A stretch of DNA of 64,000 nucleotides from Cricetomys ansorgei (GCA_026225945.1 JAMJFZ010002500.1:3378501-3442500); one strand, 5' to 3'. Counted from the first letter of the stretch, positions 22,979 through 34,629 are shown. Notes: generated by a model not told the origin, from the letters alone. A program made the numbers and translations.

Positions 22979-23989
22979 TTACCTGGTAGAGGTTTTGACA
23001 GCTTGGAGAACCCAATGCTCCCACATGCAGCCTTCTTTCGCTGCTTGACTTCCTCAGTGCCTGATAAAGCCAGAGCAGACAGCACACTGGCTTCTAGTTC
23101 AGGCCCTGCTTTCTCTCCAAGGAAGAGTCCTCCCATAGGTTGGCTATAGTTCAGCACACTGAGCCAGGAAATTCTGAGAGAAGGGATTTAGGAAGCGGAT
23201 TGTGGGAATCATCTACTGTGGTAAGATCTCTAAGCCTCAACTCGAACCTCTGGATCCTGGCAGCCAACACGCTATGACTCCGCCAGGAGTCCTCACGCCC
23301 ACTTGCCCTCCTTGGGAGGGAAGACCTCCTCTGCTGAGGGACACCTCTATCCTCTGCCTGTGACCAACAGCTAGCGAGAGTTCTCTGAAGCTGCCTTCCC
23401 AAGCTAAGTGAGCTGCTTTAAATATTTGAAGAGACAGAAATGGGCTCACACCAGTGAAGGTTTAATAAAATATTTAAAGAGATTTTTTTCTAAAGGCACC
23501 ATAGGCCACTTCCATCTTTCCTTGGGGAAAGATGCGTCTTATCGGTTTACCATGTGAATTGAACTTGACAGGCATGGCAACTCTGCCATACCATAACAGG
23601 GAGAGTGAGGGAGAAACTTCTGGGAAACCCCCCCAACCTTCCACCCCCTGCAGGAAAAAAAAAAAAACTATTTTAAAATAACTTTGACCGTGAGGATTGA
23701 AAAATTCTGGGGGTATTTCCAAAACTTATCTGTGCAGATAAAGACACTGCGTGTCCAGACAGCCATGGGCATGGCCTCCTCTCTTGAAATCACAGAGAAT
23801 GATCTAATGATCTAAAATGATCTAATACAGGAAACAGTACCTGCAGTTCATTGTGAAGACTGCTGCTCCAAAGAGAGTCCAGCTACCACAGGATCGACCC
23901 CCATTAGCTCACAAAACCAGAAACCTTTATCAGCTGAATGCTAGTTTTCTTTCTTTAGAAAAAGAATATTTTTAAATTTTAAATTACGC
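22979..23989. other. Unassigned sequence
   Basis: No gene or transposon recognised. A small cluster of AATGATCTA repeats (three units) lies at about 23799-23825. Confidence 0.4.
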
Positions 23990-24145
23990 ATGTATGTGGG
24001 GGAGGTGTTCATGTGACTGCAGGTGATCGCAGAAGCCAGAGCTGTAGTCACACATGGCTGTGAACTACCCAACCTGAATGCTGGGAACCAAACTCAGACC
24101 CTCTGCAGCAGCAATATGTGATATTTAAACACTGAGCCGCAGAGT
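23990..24145 (-). mobile_element. Diverged B3/B2-type SINE, minus strand
   Basis: GAATGCTGGGAACCAAACTC and AACACTGAGCCGCAGAG are an antisense box-B and head. TGTTCATGTGACTGCAGGTG matches the B3 3' body. Confidence 0.6.
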
Positions 24146-24384
24146 TTTCTTTTTTGACTACACTGCGACATTCTTGTCATAATGGGGAACCTCCGCCTGC
24201 AGTCCTCACCCTGACAGCCGTGGGAATTCCTCGTTAGTGCAAGTCTGCATAGCCGTGAAACACAACTCATCTGTGGGCATACGAGCTAACGTTTCTGCAA
24301 GCAATCGAGTGCACCACAGGGCCCGTACACTCTAGGGCTATCTTCTGCCCTTACAACTCTATTCTCCCACTGAACTCAAGACTG

Positions 24385-24700
24385 TGTGCTAATCAATTTC
24401 CCTATCACTGTAATAAATGACCCAAAAGAAGCAACTTAAAGGAGGAAGAATTTCTTTCGGCTCATGGTTTGAGAGGCTGCTGTCCATGGTGACAAGGAGG
24501 TGAGGAGGCAGGGGTGGCTCCTGGCTGGCAAGCGAGGTGGTGGGCTACGTGGTCCTAGCAGTCAGAAAGCAGAGCAACACAGGCTGAAACTGAGCTACCC
24601 TATGACCCAGAGACCAAGCTCAGAGAAACCCACTTCCTCCTAAAGATTTCACATCCTCTCAGGGGCTACCAGCTGGGGGCCTTTCACACTCAAACCATAA
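24385..24700 (-). mobile_element. MaLR-type solo LTR, minus strand
   Basis: The left end, TGTGCTAATCAATTTCCC then CACTGTAATAAATGACCC and GCAACTTAAAGGAGGAAG, is the antisense 3' end. The right end CACACTCAAACCATAA is the antisense 5' end of rodent MT/ORR1-type LTRs. GACTG before and AACTG after may be remnants of a 5-bp target duplication. Confidence 0.7.
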
Positions 24701-24879
24701 CTGCTCAATGTCTGAACATTTTTCAGGCAAAATTATGTTTAATAGATTTCTGGGATTAAAAACTGTTTCATTCAATTTTATTCTTTGGAAATTAGTTATC
24801 CTTGTGTTTTCAGGATCAATCAAAATTGCATATAATTAGGAATCACTATTCTTGAGACAAGGTAGGCAAATTAAGGTAA

Positions 24880-27800
24880 TTAGTTATGCAAACATTTATT
24901 CTTATTGTCACTTCTTCCTATTGTGGGGAAATCATTCTCTTTCTTTCAATTTGTCGCTGTTTATATTCATTGTGCTTTGTACTCTGCTGCATAAGGACAT
25001 TCTATACTTTTAGCATATCCCCAGATACACCATTACTCTCATTTGTTCCCATACCCAGTTTCTTTTCACATTAAGTATGTATATGTGATTTTTATGTATC
25101 TATATAAGATCTAGCAACCACAAATTAAAGAAAATACGTAATATTTCTTTTTCTGAGACTGACTTAATTAGCTTAATATGACTGTCTCCCGTTACATCCA
25201 GTTTCCTCCGAATGGCCTAACTTTTTTTCCTTTGTGGTAGAAAAATATTCCATAGCATGTATAACACAGAACACATTTCTTACCTGTCGCCCTCCTGCTG
25301 GACACTCAGACTGGTTTCACAACTTAGTGATTTTTAATGGTCCTGCAGTAAACACTGATCTCCAGGTACCTCTGTAACATGTTGATCTGGGAGTTCTTGG
25401 GGTAAATACCTATGTAGGAACAGCCGGGTCACACAGCAGACACTCTACGTTTTGGTGTTTTCGGAAGCCCTCGCCCTGATTTCCACAATGGCTACCCTAG
25501 TTTGCTGTCTTACTGGCCATCTGTACATGCTCTGTCCACATCGTCCACCTCTTCCCTAGCATTTGTTGCTCTTTGTTTTCTAGATGACTGTTATTCTAAC
25601 CGGGATGAGAGAGAATTCCAACATAGTTTCAATCACCCTTCGCTGATGGCTAGTAAAGTTGAACGTGTTTGTGTGTTTACTATCCATCTATATTTCTTCT
25701 TTAGATAATTGTCTGTTCATTCTATTAGCTCATTTGTGAATTGGGTTGTTTGATGCCTTGTTAATTTTTCTTTTTTTTTAGTTCTTCATGTATTGTAAAT
25801 GTTACCCTTCCATTCTGCAGGGTATCTCCTCATCATGCATAAAGAATAATGTCATCTCTAGGCTTGTCCTATATGCTTAGATATGTTCCTTCTAGTCTTA
25901 AGACTTTATTACAAAGTGATCTTAAAATTTGTCAAAAAACCTTTCCTGCATCTATTGAGATGATCATGTAACTTCTGCTCATGAATCCATCAATATGACC
26001 TATTAACAGCTATTGATAAATATATGATGAAACATTCTCATATCTCTGAATTAAAGCCAATGTGATCATGGTATTCTTGACATGATGCGTGGTTCATATT
26101 GATCACCAACTTGACAGGACCTGGAACTGCCTAGGAAACAAACAGGAAGATGTCTATGAAGGAGTTTCTAGATTTTGTTAACTCGAACTGGGAAGCCCAC
26201 CCTAAATAAGGGTGGCACTGATCCATGGGCTAGGGTCTCAGACTGAGTAAAAAGAAGAAAGCAGGCAGAGTACTGATATTTATCTCCGTCTGCTTTCTGA
26301 ATGTGGATGCAGTATAATGAGCTTCCTGAAGCTCCTACCACCATGATTTTCCTGTTGTAGCAGTTGTACCATCAATGAGCCAAAGTAAATCTTTCCTTGA
26401 GTTGCATTTTAAAAGATATTTTGTCACAATATTAAGGGAAGAACTAAAAGAGCTGTGTTCTTTAATTGATTGAATAGTTAATTTACAATTATTTTATTCA
26501 GAATTTTTGTATCTATATTCATCAGGGCAACTGGAGTATGAATAACTCTAGACCTGGACATTCACTGATTGGGAGGTGGTTTTTTTATTACTTCTTCAAG
26601 CTCATTGTTGGTTATTTATAGATCTGCTCAGAAATTAATCCCTTTTATTTATAATTGAATCCACTTCACTTAGTGGAATATAAGGGTTTAAGGTATGTCT
26701 TCTGTATTTCCTGAATTTCATCAGCACCTTCAGAATCTCTCTCTTTTCGTCTCTAATTTTATTAATTGGGGTATTCATTCATTATCTCCCTTTTGGTTAT
26801 TTTTGCTAAGGGTACATCAGTGTTCTTTATCTTTCAAAAAACCAATTCCTTGTCTTATTGATTCTTTGAATTCTTTTTTTAAAAAACCTCCACTTCACTA
26901 ATTTCCACCTTGACCTTAATTACCTCTCTCCATTTACTGATATTGGGTTTGGTTTGTTCTTTTTTCCCCCTAGGAACTAATATTCAATCCTAGGTTATTT
27001 ATTTGAAATCTTTCTAATTATTTTAATGTATTTGTAGCTATAAGTTTCCCTCTTAAGATTGCTTACATAGCATCCTACAGATTTGGGGTGTTCTGTTTTC
27101 ATTTTTACCTGACGCTATGATTTTTTTCTTTCTTTTTTGACTCCTTTTATGGTCTTTTCATCGTGCAGTGATGTGTTGTTCAATCTCCATGACCGTGCAC
27201 ATTTTCTATCATTTCACTTGCTGGTTTCTAGTTTCATTTAATCATGGTCAGAAGATGAAAAAAATCACTTAATTTTTTATGTATTTGATAAGGCTTGTTT
27301 ATGTCTTATTATAGGGCCTGTTTTAGAGACAGTTCCATGGTTTGCTGAGAAGAATGTATATTTTTCAGTACTTGGATGGAATGTTTTGCATACGCCTTTT
27401 GGATCCATGTAACCTATGATGGTGTCTAACTCGTATGTTTCTCTGTTCAGTTTTTGGTGGGATGCCGTCTTTACTGGTGAGAATGGAATGTTGAGGTTAA
27501 TCTGCGTCTTTACATACAGTGCTATTGTTTTATAAAATTAGGTCCACTCATGATGGGTGAATATATTCTTAAATGTTGCTCTGACCTCTTTATGAATTGT
27601 TTCCTTAATCAGTATGGAGTAATTTTTTTAATCTCTTCTGACATATGCTTTTGTGTCTATTTTGTCAGATATTAGAACTGCAATAACTGCTCCCTTCCTA
27701 GACCCATTTGCTTGGAATAGCCTTTTCCGTCCTCTCACCCTAAAGCAGCATCTGTCTTTTATGGTGCAGTACATTTATGGTGAAGTAACAAATAGCTAGG

Positions 27801-29000
27801 TCCTCTTTGTTAATCAAATCTTCTAGCCTTCATCTTTTGAGTGAGGAATTGAAATCAATAGGGTTGTTATTGAAAGCTATGTATTGATTCATCTCGATTT
27901 GAAGATGTCTTGTTTGGTGTTATCCTATTCTTCATTTTGTTACTTACTGATCTAGCATGGTTTACTCTTTCTTGTGGCCTGGTGGATGAGTTTATCTTTC
28001 CTGTTAGTCCAAAGGATTGCTTCATGCGTTTATGTAATGTTGGCTTAATAATCATGATTTCTTCACCTTGTTTTTAACATGGAAAGTTTTATTTCTCTTT
28101 TAATTATGATAGCTAGATTTCCTGTATAGTCTTGTGAAATACATCATTTCCAGCCTTCTTGTCTTTTAACATTTCTGTAGAAAAATCTGATGTTATTCTG
28201 ATATATTTTCTTTTATATGTAATTCGGGGTTTCTCTTCTAGCTTTCAGTATGGCTTCTAAGTTCTACACATTAGTATTTTAAATATTATATGCATCAGAA
28301 AGTTCTGCTCTGGTTTTGCCTGTTTGATGCTCTAAATGTACCCTGTACTTGGATAGCCATCTCTTGAGATTTCTCAAAGGTTTTCTGCTATTTTGTTGAA
28401 AATAGTATCTATTCCTCTCACATGATATCCTTCTGTTTCTATGTCAATGCTTCATAAATTTGGTGTTTAAAACAGACCTATAATGTTCTGCCCATGATTT
28501 CTTACTAATTTCTCTTTGTCGCTGGCTGAGGATTCAGTTCCTATGCCTTGTCTTCAAAGCCTGACAATCTGTCCTCTCCTTGATCCAGTCTATTGAAAAG
28601 GCTTTGCACTGGGCTTATTTGCTTATTGAACTTTTCAGTTCCAGTATTTCAGTTTTTTTCACTACCTCTATCTCCTTATTGAATTCTACTTTCATATCCT
28701 GTACCAACTGCCTTATTTTATTTGTTGTGCCTTTGAATTTTTTCAGGAGTTTATGTCCTCTTTGTTCTCTTTGAGCATACTTACAATCAATCTTTTGAAT
28801 GATTTGTCTGTGATTTCATCACATTCATTCTCACTAGAGGCCATCACAATGGGCTTAGCAAGTTTCGGAGGAGTTCTGTTGCCTTGCTTTCTTCATGTTT
28901 CTTGTGGTTTTGTACTGGGCTTATACATCGCAATTAGATTATTAGTTTATTTTTTAAATCATACTTATTCTTTTAGTAGAAATATTTGCAACGCTCAAGA
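24880..29000 (-). mobile_element. Long old LINE-1, minus strand, decayed
   Basis: Read right to left on the minus strand, the order fits an old mammalian L1 (L1M type). An ORF1/coiled-coil-like region lies at about 28350-28800 and the start of ORF2 (endonuclease) at about 27650-27720, complement of CTGCAATAACTGCTCCC. Middle ORF2 lies at about 26830-27450, with TTTCAAAAAACCAATTCC and AATGTATATTTTTCAGTAC. The reverse-transcriptase segment near 25950 (CTGCATCTATTGAGATGATC) is followed by ORF2 3' end and 3' UTR at 24880-25700. All frames are broken. Short open frames on the + strand are antisense shadows. The element is interrupted by an LTR at 26100-26455. Confidence 0.8.
26100..26455 (+). mobile_element. 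MaLR-like solo LTR nested in the old L1
   Basis: GATCACCAACTTGACAGGAC near the start, CACCATGATTTTCCTG in the middle, and GAGCCAAAGTAAATCTTTCC then TTTTGTCACAATATTAAGGG near the end follow the 3' organisation of rodent MT/ORR1-type LTRs. L1 ORF2 sequence resumes on the far side (TTTTTGTATCTATATTCATC). Confidence 0.6.
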
Positions 29001-29984
29001 AAGGGTAAGCTGTAGTGGAGTTGAGGTGTCGTTTTCCTCTGCTAGACTGGTGCTCATGGCATCAGGCTCAATCCCTAGTACTCCTCAGAGAGTAGAATAC
29101 TGTCCCCCTAAACAACCATTATTAAAGTAATGCAATCAGATAATCTAAAACTGTCCTGGTCCTCTGGATGCTCAGACACAGAGACCTCTACAGCAGGCTA
29201 GCCTTTCTTCTTTGGGAAGGCCTATTAAAAGAAAAGTGAAAAGATGAGCGAATTGAAAAAAATAAAGAAAAAAGGAAGGTAAAAAGAATGGAGAAGGAGA
29301 CAGCACGGAAAGCTCGTCTTCTAAATTCACACTGGGTTTTAACTAAAGAAGCGCTGAGTATAAAGAAGTAAGACCGGATGCTGGACAAGGCTTTCAGACA
29401 AAGAAAGCGATCTCACTTGCTTCTCTGTTCTAGTCTGAACACTCTTGATGTTAGTTCCTTGCATGGTTGGGTCCCTGGTGATGATCCATCAGTGGGCAGT
29501 CTTTTAGAAATTGGATCATAGGCTCTGGTGACACCTCTGGGTAGTCCTTCCTGAGTCCAGTTGTGAATGATGGCTTCAACACTTGTCATGGACCATCTTC
29601 AAAAGTCAGGTTGCAAATGCAGTCCCCACCACAGGAGGTAGTTCCTGGCTAATGGCCTAGAACCTGTGTATGAGTTCTCCTGTACATTCTATCTGTCTCT
29701 AACCATGCTTCTGTTTCACTGGACACCATATAGTTGAAGTTCAAATGTTCTTCCCTCTAGCTTAGAAGTATTCTGCTGGACATATTTTAGCATGTAGCTC
29801 TTAGTTTCCAAAGAATACAGTTTTCAGGGGGCTTGGGTCATTGTACTACAATCAGCAGATATCTGTCCCAGCACTGCTCAGGTCTTCTTAAGAAGGCATC
29901 TCACTCTTAATCCAGCTAGGGGCAAAGAGGATAGGGTTTACAAATCATACACTCTCTCCTCCCTTCTCTCATGTGCATGCATCT
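29001..29984. other. Unassigned; possibly the 5' part of the L1
   Basis: This lies directly beyond the ORF1-like end of the antisense L1, where its 5' UTR would be expected. I know no consensus that matches it. Purine-rich at 29225-29310. Confidence 0.3.
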
Positions 29985-30063
29985 GTCTCTCTCCCTCTCC
30001 CTCTCTCTCTCTCTCTCCACCCCTTCATCCTTCTTCCCTCTCCCTTCTTCTTTCTTTCTTTTC
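29985..30063. repeat. (TC)n low-complexity tract
   Basis: CTCTCTCCCTCTCCC-type repeats followed by TTCTTTCTTTC. Confidence 0.85.
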
Positions 30064-31301
30064 CTGACTCTCTCTTTATTAAACCAAGAATATAATACAT
30101 AGAACGCAATGGCAGTTTTCTGATGCTGTCTCAGTTCAGTCTGGCTCTGGTCATTCTTCTGGGATTGGGTGGCTCATCACCTGTCACTCCTCCAGGACAG
30201 AATCTGAAGGTTTGTTTTTACTGTTCTGTTTTGTGAAGCATTTCCATTGAGCTATGGATTGTAGTTATCACCAATCTCTCCTGATAGTTGTTTTTCAACT
30301 TTCTCCAGTTTACTCCCTAGAAATTCTAGCAGATGTGCATATATCATTTCCCATCTTGTATTGGTCAAATTACATTCTTCTCTCTTACACCTTTCCTTAA
30401 TCATTGAATGAAAGCAAATCACCTGTTACTGTCTCCTTAAAATATCACATCAACTAAGAATCTATTCCTATAAACAATTACTTGATCATGCTTTTTTTGA
30501 TCCATGGATTGGGAAATCCATGATTTCCCAAGGATTAATGTGAAACAAAAATGTGATTCTGCTGTTGGAGTTCTAGAATATCATTATGAGGAAGACACTT
30601 CATATTTACAAAGTTGTTATCATGATAAATGAATTTTTCATTAGAACCAAAATGGGCACAATTAATTCTGATCAAATCGACTGTTGCATTTTATGTCCTA
30701 GGAAGAGATAAATGAATAGACGCTCTTTCATTTTATAAAATGAAAAAATACTGGCAGAATCTCTCCTGGCTCGCCTCAAGGATCATTTATATCAACCTCT
30801 TACCAAGTCATACTGGATATATTATGGATAAATTAGTAAACTGGAAGTCATTTCCAATCTAGTTTCACCAAAAAGCAACTTGAGAAATTTCCTGACCTAA
30901 AAAAAGACAGCAATCTAGAGAACAGCAAAAGGAGTGACTTTTAGATGAGCTAATAAGGGAGACGGAGTGAGGGGTCTAGTCAAGAGCAAACAGACTTATT
31001 TACAGAGACAACATTTTTAAAATCTACAGAAATAAGAACATTCATAACAAGGTACTTCTCCTTGTCCACTACTGTGGCCTTCTTGACAAATCTACTTTTT
31101 TTCTCCCATAAGCACATGGAAGATATGCTAAGCCTCCCTCCTGTACCTGTCCTTGCTTCACAATGCAGAACGTTGGTTGTGGAGAGGGCTTGATTCCTTT
31201 TCTATTCCATCTCCTTAAAGAGCCAGAGGGACCATGTTCCTGTGATTATCCAGCTCGACATTGAGGATGCAGGAGCAAAGCAATGCTACTGAGCACAAAG
31301 A
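30064..31301. other. Unassigned sequence with one inverted repeat
   Basis: No gene seen. A perfect 10-bp inverted repeat, TTGGGAAATC (30509-30518) and GATTTCCCAA (30522-30531) with a 3-base loop, is the only structural feature I found. Confidence 0.4.
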
Positions 31302-31450
31302 TGATAGCAATAATGACCTAAGTGCCAGTGTGATGCTCTGTGCCAGGAGCTGCGCTAACTCTTTCCTGAAGCACGGTAACCCTCACAACTCCATGAAGAA
31401 GTGTCTAATGTAATGGTTTTACTGCTCTCATCTTACAGATGAATAATCAT
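31302..31450 (+). mobile_element. MIR SINE, plus strand
   Basis: GATGCTCTGTGCCAGGAGCT, TAACCCTCACAACTCCATGA and CTCTCATCTTACAGATGAAT match successive parts of the MIR core. Confidence 0.8.
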
Positions 31451-31547
31451 CTCAACTTCCCTCAATTGGATCCTCATTTTTACTCCTTGGATAAATGTAA
31501 CAGGTTCCCAATTCCACAGAAAAATCATCTCGGTCCATCCTTAGGAA

Positions 31548-31784
31548 AGGCGTGGAGGCCCATGACGGTAACCCCAGGTATTTAGAAAACTGAGGCAGGA
31601 GGATCATAAGTTCAAGGTCTGCCTGAGCTACAGAGTGAGTTCAAGGCCAAACAGGAAAATTTAATGAGACCCTGTCTCAAAATAAGATGTGAGAAGAGGG
31701 CTGACTGAAGATGTGACTCAGCGACAGAGTACTTGTCTAGCGCACGAAAGACCCTGTGTACAGTCCTATATAGCATAAATAAGA
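31548..31784 (+). mobile_element. ID_B1 composite SINE, plus strand
   Basis: A B1 unit (ACTGAGGCAGGAGGATCATA, CTACAGAGTGAGTTCAAGGC, GAGACCCTGTCTCAAAATAA) is followed by an ID-like tRNA unit (GATGTGACTCAGCGACAGAG, TACTTGTCTAGCGCACG). Same layout as the minus-strand copy at 14625-14815. Confidence 0.8.
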
Positions 31785-31809
31785 TGGTGGTGGTGGTGGT
31801 GGTGGTGGT
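31785..31809. repeat. (TGG)8 microsatellite
   Basis: About eight TGG units at the 3' end of the ID_B1 element. Confidence 0.9.
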
Positions 31810-32119
31810 AGGGAAAGCAATGTTATTACATTTCAATTAAAAACTAAAAAATAAATTTATAAAAGATTTTTTGGGCTTTGTTAAAAAGTTTTGTGGAGGT
31901 ACAATTTTCATTCCATAGAATTTGTCCATTTTTAGTGAACTCACCATGTTAGGCAACAATAGTCAGAATTTAGTTGTAAAATAGTCTCATAATCCCCCAT
32001 AAGAATGTACCAGTTTGTGCAGAGACGTTTGCTCTAGAACACCATTCCCAAAAGACTTCTGTCAGTCTCTGTCTCTGTAGGCTTTCCTGCTCTGGTTAAT
32101 TCATAGAAACTTGACCCTG

Positions 32120-32874
32120 TGTGCTTGTTGGTCTTATGTCAGCTTGACACACAAACTAGAGTTATCTAAAAGGAGGGAATCTTAACTGAGAAAATGCCTC
32201 CATAACATCTGGCTGTAAGGCATTTACTTAATAAGTTATTGATAGGAAAGGGCCCAGCCCACTGTGGGAGGTTTTATCTCTGGGCTGTAGGTCCTGGGTT
32301 CTGTAAGAAAGCAAGTTGAGCAAGCCACAGTGAACAAGCCAGTAAGCAGCATCCTTCCATGATTTCTGCCATGTTTGAGTTCCTGTCCTAACTTCCTTTG
32401 ATGATGAACAGGGATATGGAAATACAGTTATATAAATATGTATATATGAAAATATATACAGCCTACTGCCATGGTGGGTCAGCAAGAGAGAAAGAGGCAT
32501 TTTCCATAATTGCAACCCTGCCAGACCTCAGCAGAGTGAACCACTGTACTGGCCAGCACCATACTCGATTGACAGTGGAAACCTGAGAGTCTCAGCCCTT
32601 GTGTTGTATTGATTCAGAACTCCTTAGGTGTTCTACTGATACCATGTGCAGATCATAAGCAATCAAACATCCCCCCATAGAAATCTAACAGCAGCAGACA
32701 AAATAAAACGCCAAGACCTAGAGTAGCCCCTCACCAAAAAGTGCATAAAATAATTTCAAACATATCTAAAAATAAAGTTCCACAACATGGAAGTGTAAGC
32801 CAAATAAACACTTTCCTCCCCAACTAGCTTTTTGGTCATGATGTTTTGTCACAGAAATAGCCCTAACTAAGATA
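32120..32874 (+). mobile_element. MaLR-type solo LTR with perfect 5-bp target duplication, inserted in L1
   Basis: It starts TGTGCTTGTTGGTCTTATGT then CAGCTTGACACACAAACTAG. Its 3' part is GGAAGTGTAAGCCAAATAAA, then TGGTCATGATGTTTTGTCAC and CCCTAACTAAGATA, all characteristic of a common rodent MT/ORR1-type LTR. CCCTG occurs directly before (32115-32119) and after (32875-32879): the 5-bp duplication expected for ERVL-MaLR integration. AATAAA near 32804 is the LTR poly(A) signal. Without the internal insert the LTR is about 385 bp. Confidence 0.8.
32422..32786. mobile_element. Unidentified 365-bp insert inside the LTR
   Basis: The LTR consensus is interrupted between ATATGGAA and CATGGAAG. ATGGAA is repeated on both sides (32416-32421 and 32787-32792), which looks like a target duplication. 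The insert starts AT-rich and ends in an A-rich segment (CATATCTAAAAATAAAG). It has no SINE head, TG/CA ends or open frame I can identify. Confidence 0.5.
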
Positions 32875-33149
32875 CCCTGTAACATGCAACCTACAAAATA
32901 TGATAACTTTCACTTAGCCTAGCATTTCTGATCTTACCTCCTTGTTTTAGTAGTGATCAGCAGTGAAATATTATACTTTTACCAAATAATATCTGCCATA
33001 TGTGTATGTGCCTTCTTTTTTAGTCATCCATCATTTGATAGACATTTAGACTATCTAAATCTTTGGCCATTATGAAAATTTCTGCTATAAGCAAGTTGGG
33101 ACAAGTTATTGCATGAATAGACATTTTAATTTCATTTTATTTCACTAGA

Positions 33150-33280
33150 TTTTTTTGTTTAATTTTTATTTTTTCGAGACAGGGTTTCTGTGTTGTAACT
33201 CTGGCTGTCCTTGGTCTCATTCTGTAGACCAGCTGGCCTTGAACTCACAGAGATCTGTCTGCCTCTGCCTCCTGAGTGCA
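33150..33280 (-). mobile_element. B1 SINE, minus strand, 5'-truncated
   Basis: CGAGACAGGGTTTCTGTGTT, GTAACTCTGGCTGTCC and CCTTGAACTCACAGAGATC give an antisense B1 with a T-rich (A-tail) left end. The element stops at CCTGAGTGC, so the first 25-30 bases of the B1 5' end are missing. It sits inside the old L1. Confidence 0.85.
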
Positions 33281-34016
33281 TGTAACTTTTTCATTATTTC
33301 TACACCTTCCTCCGCTCCTAATTGCTTTCATGACGGTGGCCATGCTATGGGGTATAAAACGGTACTTTGCTGTGTAATGTCTAATTGCCTGATGACAAAT
33401 AATGTTGCCTCAATGATCATTCATATGTAATCTTTGCTGAACTATTGATTCTGGTTCCTTCCCACTTTTGAAATGAATTATCTTACTAATTTCTAACATT
33501 TTTCTGTATATTCTGAATATCTGTCTTTACCAGGTTTGCAAATATTTTCTCTTAAGTTGTGGCTTGTCTATTCATTTTCTTAATGGTATCTTTTCAGGGG
33601 CAAGAGTTGTCCATTTTTACAAAGTCCAATTTATTTGTTTTCTTTTGTGGATAGTGATATTTTGGTATCATAGCTAAGAATTTGTTGCTTTATCCAAGAT
33701 CAGAAAAAAATGTTCTACTTCTCCTTTCAGAAGCTTCATGTACCATTTAAAGTTAATTTTGTGTATGATATAAAAGATAGATCTAAATTCATTACTTACA
33801 TCTAGATATCTAATTATCTTATTACTACTTACTAGGAAAGAAAAATCACTATACTTACCTCCTTTAAATTGCCTGGACACCGTTTTATAAAGCTAATTGA
33901 CTGTAACTCAAAGAGCCTATTGGATTTGGGCTTCACAGATCTATATATCTATTTAATTTTCAAAGGATTTATTTCTATAATTGTAAAATTATGTATAAAT
34001 GTGTGTATCTGTATAT

Positions 34017-34018
34017 AG

Positions 34019-34055
<37 letters not shown>

Positions 34056-34056
34056 T
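34017..34056. repeat. (TG)n(GA)n microsatellite
   Basis: About twelve TG units followed by GA units, at the tail side of the adjoining SINE. Confidence 0.9.
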
Positions 34057-34207
34057 GCAGGTGCTGAATGAGTCCAGAAGAGGGCAATGAACCCCCTGGA
34101 GCTAAAGTTACTGGTGGTTGTGAGCTGCCTGGTGGAGGTACAAAAACCAAACTTAAGTCCTCTGCAAGAATAGTATGCACTCTTAACAACTGAGCTATCT
34201 CTCCATC
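34057..34207 (-). mobile_element. B3 SINE, minus strand
   Basis: Antisense CCAGAAGAGGGCAATGAACC, CCCTGGAGCTAAAGTTAC and GGTTGTGAGCTGCC, ending in ACTGAGCTATCTCTCCATC, match B3 from tail to head. Confidence 0.85.
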
Positions 34208-34629
34208 TTCTTTGTAGCCATTCTTAAGCTAGTATCACATTTAGTTGATTATTTTTAAAATGTATGTTGCCTGATAACTCCTGAAAATGGGTCTGCCCTG
34301 GAGCATGGATGATACACCCAGTGTCATTCCACTGAAGAAAACTGATTTTCTCTCTCCCAGAAGCTATCAGTTGAGAATAGCTTCTTGGCTAGGCATATTT
34401 TACACTTTTGATGCAATTTTCAATGTGAATTGTCCATTGCTGATATACAGTATTACAATTGCTGTTATAGGTCACTGGCTTACAAACAAAACCTAATACT
34501 CTAATACAGGATTCCTCTGGTGATATGAAATGAATTCCATGGCCTAATCTCCTACTCCAACATCATTTCCTTGCATCTGTAACTTGGAATCTATGCTCCC
34601 TTATGTTGCTTTTTTTAGAGTAACATTTA
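34208..34629. other. Unassigned sequence
   Basis: No feature recognised. Confidence 0.4.

Larger units (their letters stand above)
31855..33990 (-). mobile_element. Old LINE-1 3' half, minus strand, interrupted twice
   Basis: Antisense 3' UTR (GAGGTACAATTTTCATTCC, CTTCTGTCAGTCTCTGTCTC) lies at 31870-32110. ORF2 C-terminal sequence follows at 32900-33130 and 33290-33990, including GGTTTGCAAATATTTTCTCT, GTTGTCCATTTTTACAAAG and GGTATCATAGCTAAGAATTT. The pieces are in consensus order, so one L1M/MB-type element was split by an LTR and by a B1. Reading frames are destroyed. Confidence 0.75.

Noticed and set aside
22270..23157. Longest open frame, 295 codons on the minus strand
   Set aside because: It runs through the polypurine tract at 22853-22978, which supplies a stop-poor run of Ser/Leu/Pro/Phe codons. 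The rest has no domain, no Kozak-like support and no protein resemblance; overlapping frames exist on both strands.
28753..29130. 125-codon plus-strand frame
   Set aside because: Largely the antisense shadow of an old L1 ORF1-like region.
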